Assembly (NCBI RefSeq): GCF_014655955.1
Contig: NZ_BNBO01000004.1
Location: forward strand, 124,001 to 188,000
Length of the DNA: 64,000 nt
Origin: Kitasatospora indigofera
GTDB lineage: Bacteria > Actinomycetota > Actinomycetes > Streptomycetales > Streptomycetaceae
Direction: 5' to 3'
In this document: positions 24,673-32,593 of the stretch, piece by piece
Position numbering within the stretch: the stretch's first letter is position 1
Layout of the letters: each line of letters opens with the position of its first letter
Position numbers and translations under genes: made by a program
Notes under the pieces: generated by a model
Told to the model about the DNA's origin: nothing
The model's input: only the letters and a program-made list of their open reading frames with translations
The model's database searches: none

Positions 24673-24981
24673 TCCCCGGCCCCGGCCGGCCGATCCCTGC
24701 CGTTGCCGTTGCCGCTGCCGTCGCCGCCGGGCCGCCGGGCCGCTGCGCACCGTTCCGGCACGCTCGCCCCGCCGGACCCGTCCCCCACGGCATCCGTTCC
24801 CGCCGCACCGTCCCCGCCGTACCGTCGCGGGCCGTTCCAAGCGCACCGGCGGCCGCTTGGAGCCGGACCCCAAGCCGACTCCAAGCCGCCCCTGCCACGA
24901 TCGGCGGGACTCCGCACGGTGCGCCCGCAGTACTGCCGGTCGCGGCACCGTCCCGAACCCGAACCTGCCGGAAGGCTCCTG

Positions 24982-27123
24982 ATGTCCTCCCTCCTCGGCC
25001 GCCTCGGCGGCGCCGCGGCGGCCAGACCGTGGCGCACGCTGGTCGCCTGGCTGCTGCTCCTCGCCGCCGCCTTCGCCCTCGCGTTCACCGTCGGCGGCAC
25101 ACCGCGCGACTCCTACCGGGTGCCCGGCACCCCCTCGCAGGCCGGGAGCGACCTGCTGGCCGAACGCTTCCCCGAGATGTCCGGCGCCGGGGCCCGGGTC
25201 GTGGTGCACGACCGGGCCGGCGCCCGGGTGCCGGACGCCGTGCTGGAGGAGCTGAGCGGCCGGCTGGCCGGCCTGCGCGGCACCCCGATCGTGGCGCCGC
25301 CCGTGTTCTCGCCGTCCGGCGACACCGCGCTGATCACCCTGAACTACCGGATACCCGTCACCTCCTTCGAGGGAGCGGAAGGCCTGGACGCGCTCCGCGC
25401 GGCCGCCGAACCGGTCGAACGCGGCGGCCTCCAGGTCGAGTTCGGCGGCCAGCTGCCGGAGAACTTCTCGGCGCCCTCGGGCACCGCCGAGGCGATCGGC
25501 ATCGTCGCGGCCCTGGTCATCCTGGTGCTCGCGCTCGGTACCGTGGTCTCGGCCGGGCTGCCGCTGATCGTCGCGCTCGCCGGGCTGGGCCTGGGCAGTG
25601 CGGTGGTCTACCTGCTCGCCGCGGTGACCGACATCAGTGCCACCGCGCCCACCGTCGCCACCATGGTCGGCCTCGGGGTCGGCATCGACTACGCGTTGCT
25701 GCTGGTCAGCCGCCATGTCGAAGGCCTGCGCAAGGGGCTGACCCCGCAGCGGGCCGCCGCCGAGGCGACCGCCACGGCCGGCTCCTCGGTGGTGGTGGCC
25801 GGCTCCACCGTCCTGGTCTCGCTGCTCGGCCTGAAGCTGGCCGGGCTGGCCACCTACTCCTCCTTCGGCTACGCGACCTTCGCGGTGGTCGGCGCGGTGA
25901 TGCTGGCCTCGCTCACCCTCGTCCCGGCGCTCTGCTCGCTGGCCGGGCCGCGGCTGCTGCGCCGGGCCGAGCGGCGCACGATCGGGAAGCCCGCCGCGGC
26001 GCCGGCCGGCCCGACCCGCACCGAGCGCTGGGCCCGGCTGATCGGCCGCCGGCCGGTGGCCGCGGCGCTGGCCTCGCTGGTGGTGATGCTGGCCCTGGCC
26101 GCGCCGATGCTGGCGATGCGCACCTGGCCGCAGGACGCGGGCATCCAGGCGGAGTCCAACACCACCCGCAAGGCGTACGACCTGGTGACCGCCGGGTACG
26201 GGCCGGGGGCGAACGGGCCGCTGCTGGTGACGGTCGACCTGCGCAAGGTGGCTGCCGCCGAACTCCCGGCGATCGCGGCCCGGTTGCAGGCCGACCCGGG
26301 TGTCGCCGCGGTGGCCCCGGCGCTGCTGAACGGTGCGGGGGACGCGGCCGTGGTCTCCGTCCAGCCGCGGACCGGCCCTCAGGACACCGAGACCCGGCAC
26401 CTGCTGGACCGGATGCGTGCCGGCCTGCTGCCGCCGGGCGCCGAGGTGACCGGTGTGGTGGCGGTCTTCGCCGACATCTCGGACCGGCTGTCCTCCCGGC
26501 TCTGGGTGGTGGTCCCGTTCGTGGTGGCGCTGTCCCTGATCCTGCTGACCCTGCTCTTCCGGGCGCCGGTGATCGCGCTGAAGGCGGCGGCGATGAACCT
26601 GCTCTCGGTGGCGGCCGCGTACGGCGTGATGACGGCGGTCTTCCAGACCGACGCGGGGGCGGGGCTGCTCGGCCTGCCGCACTCGGTGCCGGTGTCCTCC
26701 TGGGTGCCGATCCTGATGTTCACGGTGCTGTTCGGCCTCTCGATGGACTACGAGGTCTTCCTGCTCTCCCGGGTCCGCGAGGACTGGCTGGCCACCGGGG
26801 ACGCCCGTGGCAGCGTGGTGCGCGGGCTCTCCGCGACCGGCCGGGTGATCAGCAGCGCGGCGGCCATCATGGTGGCGGTCTTCATCGGCTTCGCGATCGA
26901 CCCGGACGTGACCGTCAAGATGATGGGGGTCGGCATGGCGGCCGCCGTCCTGGTCGACGCGACGATCGTCCGGCTGGTCCTCGTCCCGGCCACGATGACC
27001 CTGCTCGGCCGCGCGAACTGGTGGCTGCCGGCCTGGCTGGACCGCCTGCTGCCCGAGCTGCGGATCGAGCACGGGGACGGTCCGGCGCCCGCCGCCAGGG
27101 AGCGCGAGCGGGTCGGCGTCTGA
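24982..27123 (+). CDS. MMPL/RND-family transporter
   Basis: A 713-residue integral membrane protein of the MMPL family, used by actinobacteria to export lipids or hydrophobic metabolites or as a drug pump. Helix 1 is at about residues 19-37 (TLVAWLLLLAAAFALAFTV), followed by an extracytoplasmic domain. A block of five helices (about 170-330) includes the family motif GVGIDYALLLVSRH. A second extracytoplasmic domain and a second helical block (about 505-680) follow, with the repeat motif LFGLSMDYEVFLLSRVREDW. The two D-Y motifs are the proton-relay sites of RND-type pumps. ATG 24982 follows GAAGG. The 309 bases between the SARP gene and this start hold no gene. Its place suggests control by the SARP, but this is not shown. 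Confidence 0.9.
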   Translation: MSSLLGRLGGAAAARPWRTLVAWLLLLAAAFALAFTVGGTPRDSYRVPGTPSQAGSDLLAERFPEMSGAGARVVVHDRAGARVPDAVLEELSGRLAGLRGTPIVAPPVFSPSGDTALITLNYRIPVTSFEGAEGLDALRAAAEPVERGGLQVEFGGQLPENFSAPSGTAEAIGIVAALVILVLALGTVVSAGLPLIVALAGLGLGSAVVYLLAAVTDISATAPTVATMVGLGVGIDYALLLVSRHVEGLRKGLTPQRAAAEATATAGSSVVVAGSTVLVSLLGLKLAGLATYSSFGYATFAVVGAVMLASLTLVPALCSLAGPRLLRRAERRTIGKPAAAPAGPTRTERWARLIGRRPVAAALASLVVMLALAAPMLAMRTWPQDAGIQAESNTTRKAYDLVTAGYGPGANGPLLVTVDLRKVAAAELPAIAARLQADPGVAAVAPALLNGAGDAAVVSVQPRTGPQDTETRHLLDRMRAGLLPPGAEVTGVVAVFADISDRLSSRLWVVVPFVVALSLILLTLLFRAPVIALKAAAMNLLSVAAAYGVMTAVFQTDAGAGLLGLPHSVPVSSWVPILMFTVLFGLSMDYEVFLLSRVREDWLATGDARGSVVRGLSATGRVISSAAAIMVAVFIGFAIDPDVTVKMMGVGMAAAVLVDATIVRLVLVPATMTLLGRANWWLPAWLDRLLPELRIEHGDGPAPAARERERVGV

Positions 27124-27275
27124 GCCCCACCCGTCCGTGCCGTCCGACGGCATGACGTCCGGTACCGTCCGGCCGCTCCCGCCGGACTGACCGCTCCCGC
27201 CGGACTGACCGCTCCTCCCCGGTCGACCGGTCCTCCCCGACCGGCTGCTCCGACCGCTCCGCCCGCTCCGCCCGA

Positions 27276-27306
27276 GGGGGTCGCCGGCTCATGGCCGGCG
27301 GCCCCC
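27276..27306 (+). terminator. Hairpin terminator after the MMPL gene
   Basis: GGGGGTCGCCGGC (27276-27288) pairs with GCCGGCGGCCCCC (27294-27306) with one G-U wobble and a five-base loop (TCATG), followed by TT. It separates the transporter from the TetR gene. Confidence 0.7.
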
Positions 27307-27336
27307 TTCCGGTGCTTCCGGGGCCGGGGGTGGATT

Positions 27337-27358
27337 CTGTACCTACTGGTATGTACAG
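27337..27358. promoter_or_regulatory. TetR-type operator upstream of the TetR gene
   Basis: TGTACCTACTGGTATGTACA (27338-27357), flanked by C and G, is a near-perfect 22-bp inverted repeat lying 8 bases before the TetR start codon, in an AT-richer patch. The TACCTACTGGTA-like core resembles operators bound by many TetR regulators; autoregulation is likely. Confidence 0.65.
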
Positions 27359-27365
27359 TGGCGTC

Positions 27366-27941
27366 ATGGCAACCCAGGACCGGCTGATCGAGAGCACCCA
27401 GGAGCTCCTCTGGGAGCGCGGCTACGTCGGCACCAGCCCCAAGGCGATCCAGCAGCGGGCCGGCGTCGGGCAGGGCAGCATGTACCACCACTTCGACGGC
27501 AAGCCCGACCTCGCGGCCGCCGCCCTGCGGCGCAGCGCCGAGGAGATGCGCGCCGTCGCCGAGGAGCGGCTGGCCGGGCCGGGCACCGCCTACCAGCGGA
27601 TCGAGGCGTACCTGCTGCGCGAGCGCGAGGTGCTGCGCGGCTGCCGGATCGGCCGGATGGCGCAGGACCCCGAGGTGGTCGCCGACCCGCGGCTGCGGGC
27701 CCCCGTCGAGGAGACCTTCGACTGGCTGCGCGGCCGGATCGCCGAGGTGATCGCCGAGGGCCGGGCGGCCGGAGAGTTCGTCCCCGGCGCCGACCCCGCG
27801 GACACCGCGGCCGCCGTGGTCGCCGTCGTCCAGGGCGGCTACGTGCTGGCCCGGGCCGCCGACAGTGTCGAGCCGTTCCGGCAGGCCGTACGCGGCGCCC
27901 TCGGCCTGCTGGCCGGCCTGAACGCCCCGGCCGGCGCCTGA
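27366..27941 (+). CDS. TetR/AcrR-family transcriptional regulator
   Basis: A 191-residue repressor. The N-terminal HTH is at about 5-50: RLIESTQELLWERGYVGTSP, KAIQQRAGVGQGSMYHHFDG and KPDLAAAALRRSAEEM, with the usual Y-HHF turn. The C-terminal helical ligand domain contains CRIGRMAQDPEVVADPRLRA, typical of the LmrA/YxaF-like branch. The ATG at 27366 is preferred over ATG 27351 because the latter lies inside the operator. It is followed in the same direction by the DUF4865, carboxymuconolactone-decarboxylase-like and phosphotriesterase-like genes, which it probably controls. Confidence 0.9.
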   Translation: MATQDRLIESTQELLWERGYVGTSPKAIQQRAGVGQGSMYHHFDGKPDLAAAALRRSAEEMRAVAEERLAGPGTAYQRIEAYLLREREVLRGCRIGRMAQDPEVVADPRLRAPVEETFDWLRGRIAEVIAEGRAAGEFVPGADPADTAAAVVAVVQGGYVLARAADSVEPFRQAVRGALGLLAGLNAPAGA

Positions 27942-28030
27942 GCCGCCGGCCCGTCGCACCCCGGCCGGCCCTGGCCCGCCGGCCCTCTGTACCCCGCCGT
28001 CCGGCACCCGCCCGACCGGAGAGGACCACC

Positions 28031-28609
28031 GTGCACGCGATGCAGTACGAGATCACCCTGCCCGCCGACTACGACATGGAGATCATCCGCCAGCGGGTCG
28101 CCACCAGGGGGCACCTGATGGACGCCCATCCCGGGCTCGGCCTCAAGGCCTATCTGATCCGCGAACGCGGCGACGGGAGCGGCTCGCCGGTGAACCAGTA
28201 CGCGCCGTTCTACCTCTGGAACACCGCCGAGGGGATGAACGGCTTCCTCTGGGGGCCGGGCTTCCGCGGCATCGTCACCGACTTCGGCCGCCCGGTGGTC
28301 CGGCACTGGCTGGGTGCCGGGTTCCGTCCCGGCCCGGCGGTGGAGGACGTGCCGCTCTCCGCCACCCGCCGCACCGAACGCATCCCCGAGGGCACCGACC
28401 CCGCCGAGGCGGTGGAACGGGCGCTCGCCGAACTGCCGGGGGACGGGACGCTGCACAGCGCGGCCGTCGCCGTCGACCCCGGCCGATGGGAACTGCTGCG
28501 CACCGCGCTGTGGCGGGGGAGCGCGCCGGAGCGGTACGGCACCCGGTACCAACTGCTGCACCTGTCCCGTCCGGGACTCCACGACTTGCCGGCCGGCCGG
28601 CACTGGTGA
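28031..28609 (+). CDS. DUF4865 family protein
   Basis: A 192-residue cytosolic protein of the DUF4865 family, recognised from the N-terminus MQYEITLPADYDMEIIRQRV, the block RGHLMDAHPGLGLKAYLIRE, and PVNQYAPFYLWNTAEGMNGF followed by LWGPGF. The fold resembles ABM/dimeric alpha-beta barrel proteins that bind or modify small aromatic or reactive compounds, but no reaction is known. GGAGAGGA supports the GTG at 28031; an in-frame ATG nine bases later is possible. It is the first of three closely spaced genes after the TetR regulator. In other actinobacteria DUF4865 genes often sit next to TetR or LysR regulators and small oxidoreductases. Confidence 0.82.
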   Translation: MHAMQYEITLPADYDMEIIRQRVATRGHLMDAHPGLGLKAYLIRERGDGSGSPVNQYAPFYLWNTAEGMNGFLWGPGFRGIVTDFGRPVVRHWLGAGFRPGPAVEDVPLSATRRTERIPEGTDPAEAVERALAELPGDGTLHSAAVAVDPGRWELLRTALWRGSAPERYGTRYQLLHLSRPGLHDLPAGRHW

Positions 28610-28623
28610 AAGGACCTGACCCG

Positions 28624-29043
28624 ATGGCACTGCCCGACCTCACCCCCGCCCCGCTGGACCGCGCGGCCGGCTACCGCCTGCTGGACGAACTGGCCGGCCA
28701 GGAGGTCCAGGACAAGACCCTGCGCGGCCTGGACGAGCTGGCGCCGGGCTTTCCCGACTGGATCGTCACCAGCCTCTTCGGCGGCACCTACCAGCGCCCA
28801 GGCCTGGAGCTGCGGGACCGCCAGCTGGTCAACCTCGCCGCGCTGGCGGCCCTCGGCGGCGTGGAGCCGCAGCTCGCCGACCACGTCCGCAACAGCCTGC
28901 GGGCCGGGCTGACCCGGGAGCAGATCACCGAGGTGATGGTCCACCTGGCGCCGTACGTCGGGGTGCCCAAGGCGCTGGCCGGCCTGCGGGTGGTCGCCGC
29001 CACCCTCGCCGGGGAGGCCCCGGGCACGGGAGCCGGCGCGTGA
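28624..29043 (+). CDS. Carboxymuconolactone decarboxylase-like (AhpD-fold) protein
   Basis: A 139-residue all-helical protein. ALRGLDELAPGFPDWIVTSL-type helices precede the conserved CMD segment RPGLELRDRQLVNLAALAAL, and EPQLADHVRNSLRAGLTREQ-ITEVMVHLAPYVGVPKAL follows. The C-x-x-C of AhpD-type peroxidases is absent (no Cys), so a lactone decarboxylase or other CMD activity is more likely than peroxide reduction. Related proteins are often dimers or hexamers. The ATG follows GAAAGGACC. It overlaps the phosphotriesterase-like gene by four bases (GTGA), which implies coupled expression. Confidence 0.85.
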   Translation: MALPDLTPAPLDRAAGYRLLDELAGQEVQDKTLRGLDELAPGFPDWIVTSLFGGTYQRPGLELRDRQLVNLAALAALGGVEPQLADHVRNSLRAGLTREQITEVMVHLAPYVGVPKALAGLRVVAATLAGEAPGTGAGA

Positions 29044-29960
29044 GCACCGTCCGCACCGTGCTGGGGGACGTCGACCCGGCCCGGCTCGGCGTCTGCGACT
29101 CCCACGACCACCTCTTCCTCGCCTCGCCGCGGCTGCCCGGCCAGGAGCTGGACGACCCGGTGGCCGCCGAGGCCGAGCTACGGGCCTTCGCCGCCGCCGG
29201 CGGCCGCGCCCTGGTGCAGTGGACCCCGTACGGGATGGGCCGCGGCGGGGCCCGGCTGGCCGGGCTCTCCCGCACCACCGGCGTCCACCTGGTCGCGGCC
29301 ACCGGGCTGCACCAGGACGTGCACTACGACCCGGCCGTGCTGCGGGGCCTGTCCGGGGCCGGCGTCCTGGCCCGGCTGTTCACCGAGGAGCTGACCATCG
29401 GTCTGCGCGAGGAGGGCGGCGAGCCGGCCGGAGTGCGGGCGGGCCTGATCAAGGTGGCCGGCGGCTTCCACGGCCTGGACGGGCACGCCCGCGACGTGAT
29501 GGTGGCCGCCGCCGAGGCGCACCACGCCACCGGGGCCCCGATCGCCGTGCACCACGAGCTGGGCACCGGGGCCCCGGACGTGCTGGACCTGCTCTGCGGC
29601 ACCCTCGGCGTACCCGCGGAGCGGGTGCTCCTCGGCCACCTCAACCGGTTCCCGGACCTGCGGCTGCACCGGCAGGTGGCGGAGTCCGGCGCCTTCCTCG
29701 CGCTCGACGGTCCGTCCCGGGCCAACCACGCCACCGACCACCACCTCTTCGACACGCTGGCCGCCCTGGTCGAGGCGGGCCACGCCGGCCGGCTGCTGCT
29801 CGGCGGCGACACCACCACCCGGGCGGCCCGGGGCGCGCCGGGCCTGCCCTTCCTGGTCGGCGGCCTCGCGGCCCGGATCACCCGGGAGTTCGGGGCCGAG
29901 CTGACCGAGCGGCTGCTGGTGGCCAACCCGGCCCGGGCCTTCGCGGCCGACTGGGCCTGA
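29040..29960 (+). CDS. Phosphotriesterase-family metal-dependent hydrolase (PTE/lactonase-like)
   Basis: A 306-residue amidohydrolase-superfamily enzyme of the phosphotriesterase branch. The metal ligands are visible: the HxH motif in VCDSHDHLFLASP near residues 22-24, the carbamylated Lys in AGLIKVAGGFHG near 138, a His in AVHHELGTGAPD, a His in VLLGHLNRFPD, and the Asp in LLLGGDTTTRAA near 258. Natural substrates in this family are usually lactones or carboxylic or phosphate esters. Since the preceding gene is a CMD-type (lactone-related) protein and the two overlap, hydrolysis of a lactone is a fair guess, but not shown. It converges with the nucleotidyltransferase gene 39 bases downstream. 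Confidence 0.87.
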   Translation: MSTVRTVLGDVDPARLGVCDSHDHLFLASPRLPGQELDDPVAAEAELRAFAAAGGRALVQWTPYGMGRGGARLAGLSRTTGVHLVAATGLHQDVHYDPAVLRGLSGAGVLARLFTEELTIGLREEGGEPAGVRAGLIKVAGGFHGLDGHARDVMVAAAEAHHATGAPIAVHHELGTGAPDVLDLLCGTLGVPAERVLLGHLNRFPDLRLHRQVAESGAFLALDGPSRANHATDHHLFDTLAALVEAGHAGRLLLGGDTTTRAARGAPGLPFLVGGLAARITREFGAELTERLLVANPARAFAADWA

Positions 29961-29999
29961 GCGGCCCGGTGGCCGGGGCCCCGGTGGCCGGCGCCGCGC

Positions 30000-30815
30000 T
30001 CAGGGGCCGGCCGGCCTGGGGGCCTTCTCGCCGTGGACGGCCCGGTACTCGGCGGCCAGCCAGGGCCCGAGGTCCTCGATCAGCAGGGTGAGCGCGGCCC
30101 GGTCGGCCGAGGGGCGGCGGCCGAGGCCGGCGGCCAGCCGCAGCTGGCCGGCGCGCCCGGGGTAGTAGCGGCCGAACACTTCGGCGGACAGCTCAAGGTC
30201 GCTGGTCCAGCCGCCCCAGCGCGGCATCACCAGGGTGAGGCCGGTCCGTACCGTGCGGCGGCCCACCGCCCGGGCGAGCGTCCTCAGCTCGGCCTCGGTG
30301 CGGGCCGAGGCCAGCCGCTCGCGCCAGCGGGGCAGCAGCAGGCCGAGATCACCGTTGGTCTCCCGGGCGAGCAGCGAGGTCGGGCGGTAGCGCGGCAGCC
30401 GGGCGGCGAGGTCCTCGCCCAGCAGCGGGGTGCAGAGGCAGGCGACGAACCAGCCGAGGTCGTGGCGTTCGAGCTCGCCGAGCAGGGTGTCCAGGTCGGA
30501 GAGCAGGATCCCGGCGCCGTCGATCGCGGGGTGGGCGGCGTCCAGTCCGGCCTCCAGGGCCGCGGCGTCGGCCCGGTCGGCGGCGGTGGGGGGCCGGCGC
30601 AGGGCGAGCAGCAGGTCGAGGTCGGAGACCCCGGGGGTGGCGGTGCCGCGCGGGATGCTGCCGTAGAGGTAGGCGCTGTGCAGCCGCTCCGGGCCGAACA
30701 GCGCCGCGACCCGGGCCCGCGCGTCGGCCACCACCGGGGCGAAGGCGGGCGGCACCCGGTCGAGGGCGCCCTCGCGGGCGATGCAGCCGTCCGGGTCGAG
30801 TCCTGGAGCAGTCAT
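30000..30815 (-). CDS. Nucleotidyltransferase-domain protein (aminoglycoside adenylyltransferase-like)
   Basis: A 271-residue protein whose N-terminal third has the pol-beta-type nucleotidyltransferase signature YLYGSIPRGTATPGVSDLDL: the GS motif followed by D-x-D at the standard spacing. The rest is helical with GWFVACLCTPLLGEDLAARL and PRWGGWTSDLELSAEVFGRY. This architecture resembles ANT(3'')/streptomycin adenylyltransferase-like or KNTase-like proteins that transfer AMP to small molecules. I cannot assign resistance to a given drug. The ATG at 30815 follows a GAGG-like site. It runs opposite to its upstream neighbour and the same way as the TetR gene at 30902, 86 bases away. Confidence 0.8.
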   Translation of the reverse strand: MTAPGLDPDGCIAREGALDRVPPAFAPVVADARARVAALFGPERLHSAYLYGSIPRGTATPGVSDLDLLLALRRPPTAADRADAAALEAGLDAAHPAIDGAGILLSDLDTLLGELERHDLGWFVACLCTPLLGEDLAARLPRYRPTSLLARETNGDLGLLLPRWRERLASARTEAELRTLARAVGRRTVRTGLTLVMPRWGGWTSDLELSAEVFGRYYPGRAGQLRLAAGLGRRPSADRAALTLLIEDLGPWLAAEYRAVHGEKAPRPAGP

Positions 30816-30901
30816 GCCCCTCACCCTGCCGGGCCCCGGCGGCCCGGCGCCAACGGGTTTCCGGTCCGCCGGCCCGGGGCCGGTACCGGGCCGGGCGCGG
30901 G

Positions 30902-31576
30902 TCAGGCCTTGGCCGCGTAGCGGGCCAGCACCAGGTCCACGCCGGAGCCGATGATCCGCCGGAGTTCGTCCTCGGTCGTCTCGGCGTCGGCCCGGAAGGT
31001 GTGCACGAGCTGCGGCACGCCGACGGTGGCGGCCACGAACTGCTGGACGGCGAGCGCCGGGTCGGGCGTGGCCAGTTCGCCGCGCTCGTTCAGCGTGCCG
31101 AACGCGGTGATCAGCGGCGCGTTGTACATGTCGAAGGTGACCCGGTACCAGAGCTGGCCGAGCTGCGGGAACCGGTCGATCTCGCCGATCACCAGCCGGC
31201 GCAGCGACATGATGTCGGGCCGGAGCAGGATGTGCGCCCAGTCGACGGCGAGGTCCACCAGCGCGGTGCGCAGGTCGGGGGCGTCGGCGACGCCGGCCGC
31301 GCCGCACTCCAGGCGGGCGTAGGTCTGCGGCAGTATCCCGCCGACGACGGCGAGGAAGAGCCGTTCCTTGTTGCCGAAGTGCTTGTAGATGGTGGCCTTG
31401 GAGACCCCGGAGCGGTTGGTGATGGCGTCCATCGAGGCGGCCGAGTAGCCCTCGCGGAGGAACTCGACCAGGGCGGCGTCGATGATCGCCTGCCGCTTGC
31501 GCTGCGACACGTCGACGGGGGCCGGGATGACGGGGATCCCGTACTCGTCCAGCGGGCCCGCGGCCTCGACTCCCAT
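30902..31576 (-). CDS. TetR/AcrR-family transcriptional regulator
   Basis: A 224-residue repressor with a 24-residue N-terminal extension before the HTH (QRKRQAIIDAALVEFLREGY, AASMDAITNRSGVSKATIYK, HFGNKERLF). The C-terminal domain shows LRRLVIGEIDRFPQLGQLWY and TFDMYNAPLITAFGTLNERG, the TetR C-terminal 'AefR-like' arrangement. It is divergent from the FMN-reductase gene, and two near-identical 12-bp palindromes lie in the 173-base gap. Control of the reductase and of itself is therefore likely. The ligand is unknown, perhaps a redox-active or quinone-like compound. Confidence 0.92.
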   Translation of the reverse strand: MGVEAAGPLDEYGIPVIPAPVDVSQRKRQAIIDAALVEFLREGYSAASMDAITNRSGVSKATIYKHFGNKERLFLAVVGGILPQTYARLECGAAGVADAPDLRTALVDLAVDWAHILLRPDIMSLRRLVIGEIDRFPQLGQLWYRVTFDMYNAPLITAFGTLNERGELATPDPALAVQQFVAATVGVPQLVHTFRADAETTEDELRRIIGSGVDLVLARYAAKA

Positions 31577-31645
31577 GGTGGTACTTCCTCTGTTCCGCAG
31601 GTGGGGGAGGGACAGACTACACGAATCGTCCTGCCGACCATACTG

Positions 31646-31679
31646 AACCGTACGGTTGACTGCACTGAACCGAGTGGTT
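31646..31679. promoter_or_regulatory. Twin TetR operators between tetR and the FMN reductase gene
   Basis: AACCGTACGGTT (31646-31657, perfect) and AACCGAGTGGTT (31668-31679, perfect except the central four bases) are both preceded by ACTG. Their centres are 22 bp apart, two helical turns, so two dimers would bind the same DNA face. The patch is AT-richer than its surroundings, as expected for the divergent promoters. Confidence 0.75.
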
Positions 31680-31749
31680 TAGTTTTCTCCGTGTCGAGGC
31701 CGGTCCGCCCACGGACCGGCCGCCCAGGGCTTTCTGAAGGAGCATCACC

Positions 31750-32337
31750 ATGAGCGTCTCCAAGGTCTTCGCCATCTCCGGTTCGCTCCGCGCGGGCTCG
31801 CACAACACCCACCTGCTGCGCGCCGCCCAGAAGTTCACCCCGGGCGACATGGAGATCGAGATCTACGACGGCCTGCGCGAGATCCCCCCGTACGACCGCG
31901 ACCTCGACACCCCCGAGGCCCGCCCGGCCGTGGTCAACGAGCTGCGCCGCCGGGTGCACGAGGCCGACGGCCTGCTGATCGCCACCCCCGAGTACAACTA
32001 CTCCGTCCCGGGTGTGCTGAAGAACGCGATCGACTGGCTCAGCACCGACTGGAGCGGCACCGAGGGCCGCCCGCTGTTCCGCAAGCCGGCCGCCATCGTC
32101 GGCGCCGCGCCGGCCAACTTCGGCTCGGTCCGCGCCCAGCTGGCCCTGCGCCAGGTCTTCGCCGGGACGGACACCGACGTCGTGGTCAAGCCCGAGGTGC
32201 TGGTCTTCCGCTCGCACGAGCGCTTCGACGAGGAGGGCAACCTCACGGACGAGCTCTCCGTCTCGCTCCTCCAGGACGTGCTGACGGCCCTGCAGGGCAA
32301 GATCGACGCGGACCGGGCCCGCCGCCTGGCGGTCTGA
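31750..32337 (+). CDS. NADPH-dependent FMN reductase (flavodoxin-fold, quinone/azo-reductase type)
   Basis: A 195-residue flavoprotein. The phosphate-binding loop SGSLRAGSHNTHLLRAA is at residues 10-26, YDGLREIPPYDRDLD follows, and the diagnostic TPEYNYSVPGVLKNAIDWLS at about 78-97 binds the flavin ring. KPAAIVGAAPANFGSVRAQL completes the fold. Relatives reduce FMN, quinones or chromate with NADPH. AAGGAG lies seven bases before the ATG. It might supply FMNH2 to the monooxygenases in this window, but its TetR-operator context suggests instead a response to quinones or other electrophiles. A strong terminator follows. Confidence 0.92.
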   Translation: MSVSKVFAISGSLRAGSHNTHLLRAAQKFTPGDMEIEIYDGLREIPPYDRDLDTPEARPAVVNELRRRVHEADGLLIATPEYNYSVPGVLKNAIDWLSTDWSGTEGRPLFRKPAAIVGAAPANFGSVRAQLALRQVFAGTDTDVVVKPEVLVFRSHERFDEEGNLTDELSVSLLQDVLTALQGKIDADRARRLAV

Positions 32338-32404
32338 CCCCACCGCCCGCGCCGCCCGCCCGGCCTGCTCCTACACCCGGCCCGCTCGTGCGACCCGATC
32401 CCCC

Positions 32405-32443
32405 CTGTGCCGTCCGGCCGCCGTCATCGGCCGGACGGCACAG
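32405..32443 (+). terminator. Hairpin terminator after the FMN reductase gene
   Basis: CTGTGCCGTCCGGCCG (32405-32420) pairs perfectly over 16 bp with its complement at 32428-32443, with a seven-base loop (CCGTCAT). It lies 68 bases after the stop codon. Confidence 0.75.
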
Positions 32444-32593
32444 TGCGTCACCTGCGGTTCTCTCCCCGGCCGGCGGTTAAGCTTGATCATCTTGCCCGAC
32501 GCGGCGCCGGCCGGACCGGCCCGCCCGGTGGAGCAGGGCTGCCCCGGCGTCCGTGGGGGCGGGGGTGCGCGTTCGACCGGGGAGCACGTAGGA

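Noticed and set aside
18688..27153. A minus-strand open frame of more than 2,800 codons opposite the SARP and MMPL genes
   Set aside because: It is a product of GC-rich antisense codons: low-complexity Gly/Arg/Gln-rich translation with no domain, lying over two clearly recognisable plus-strand genes.
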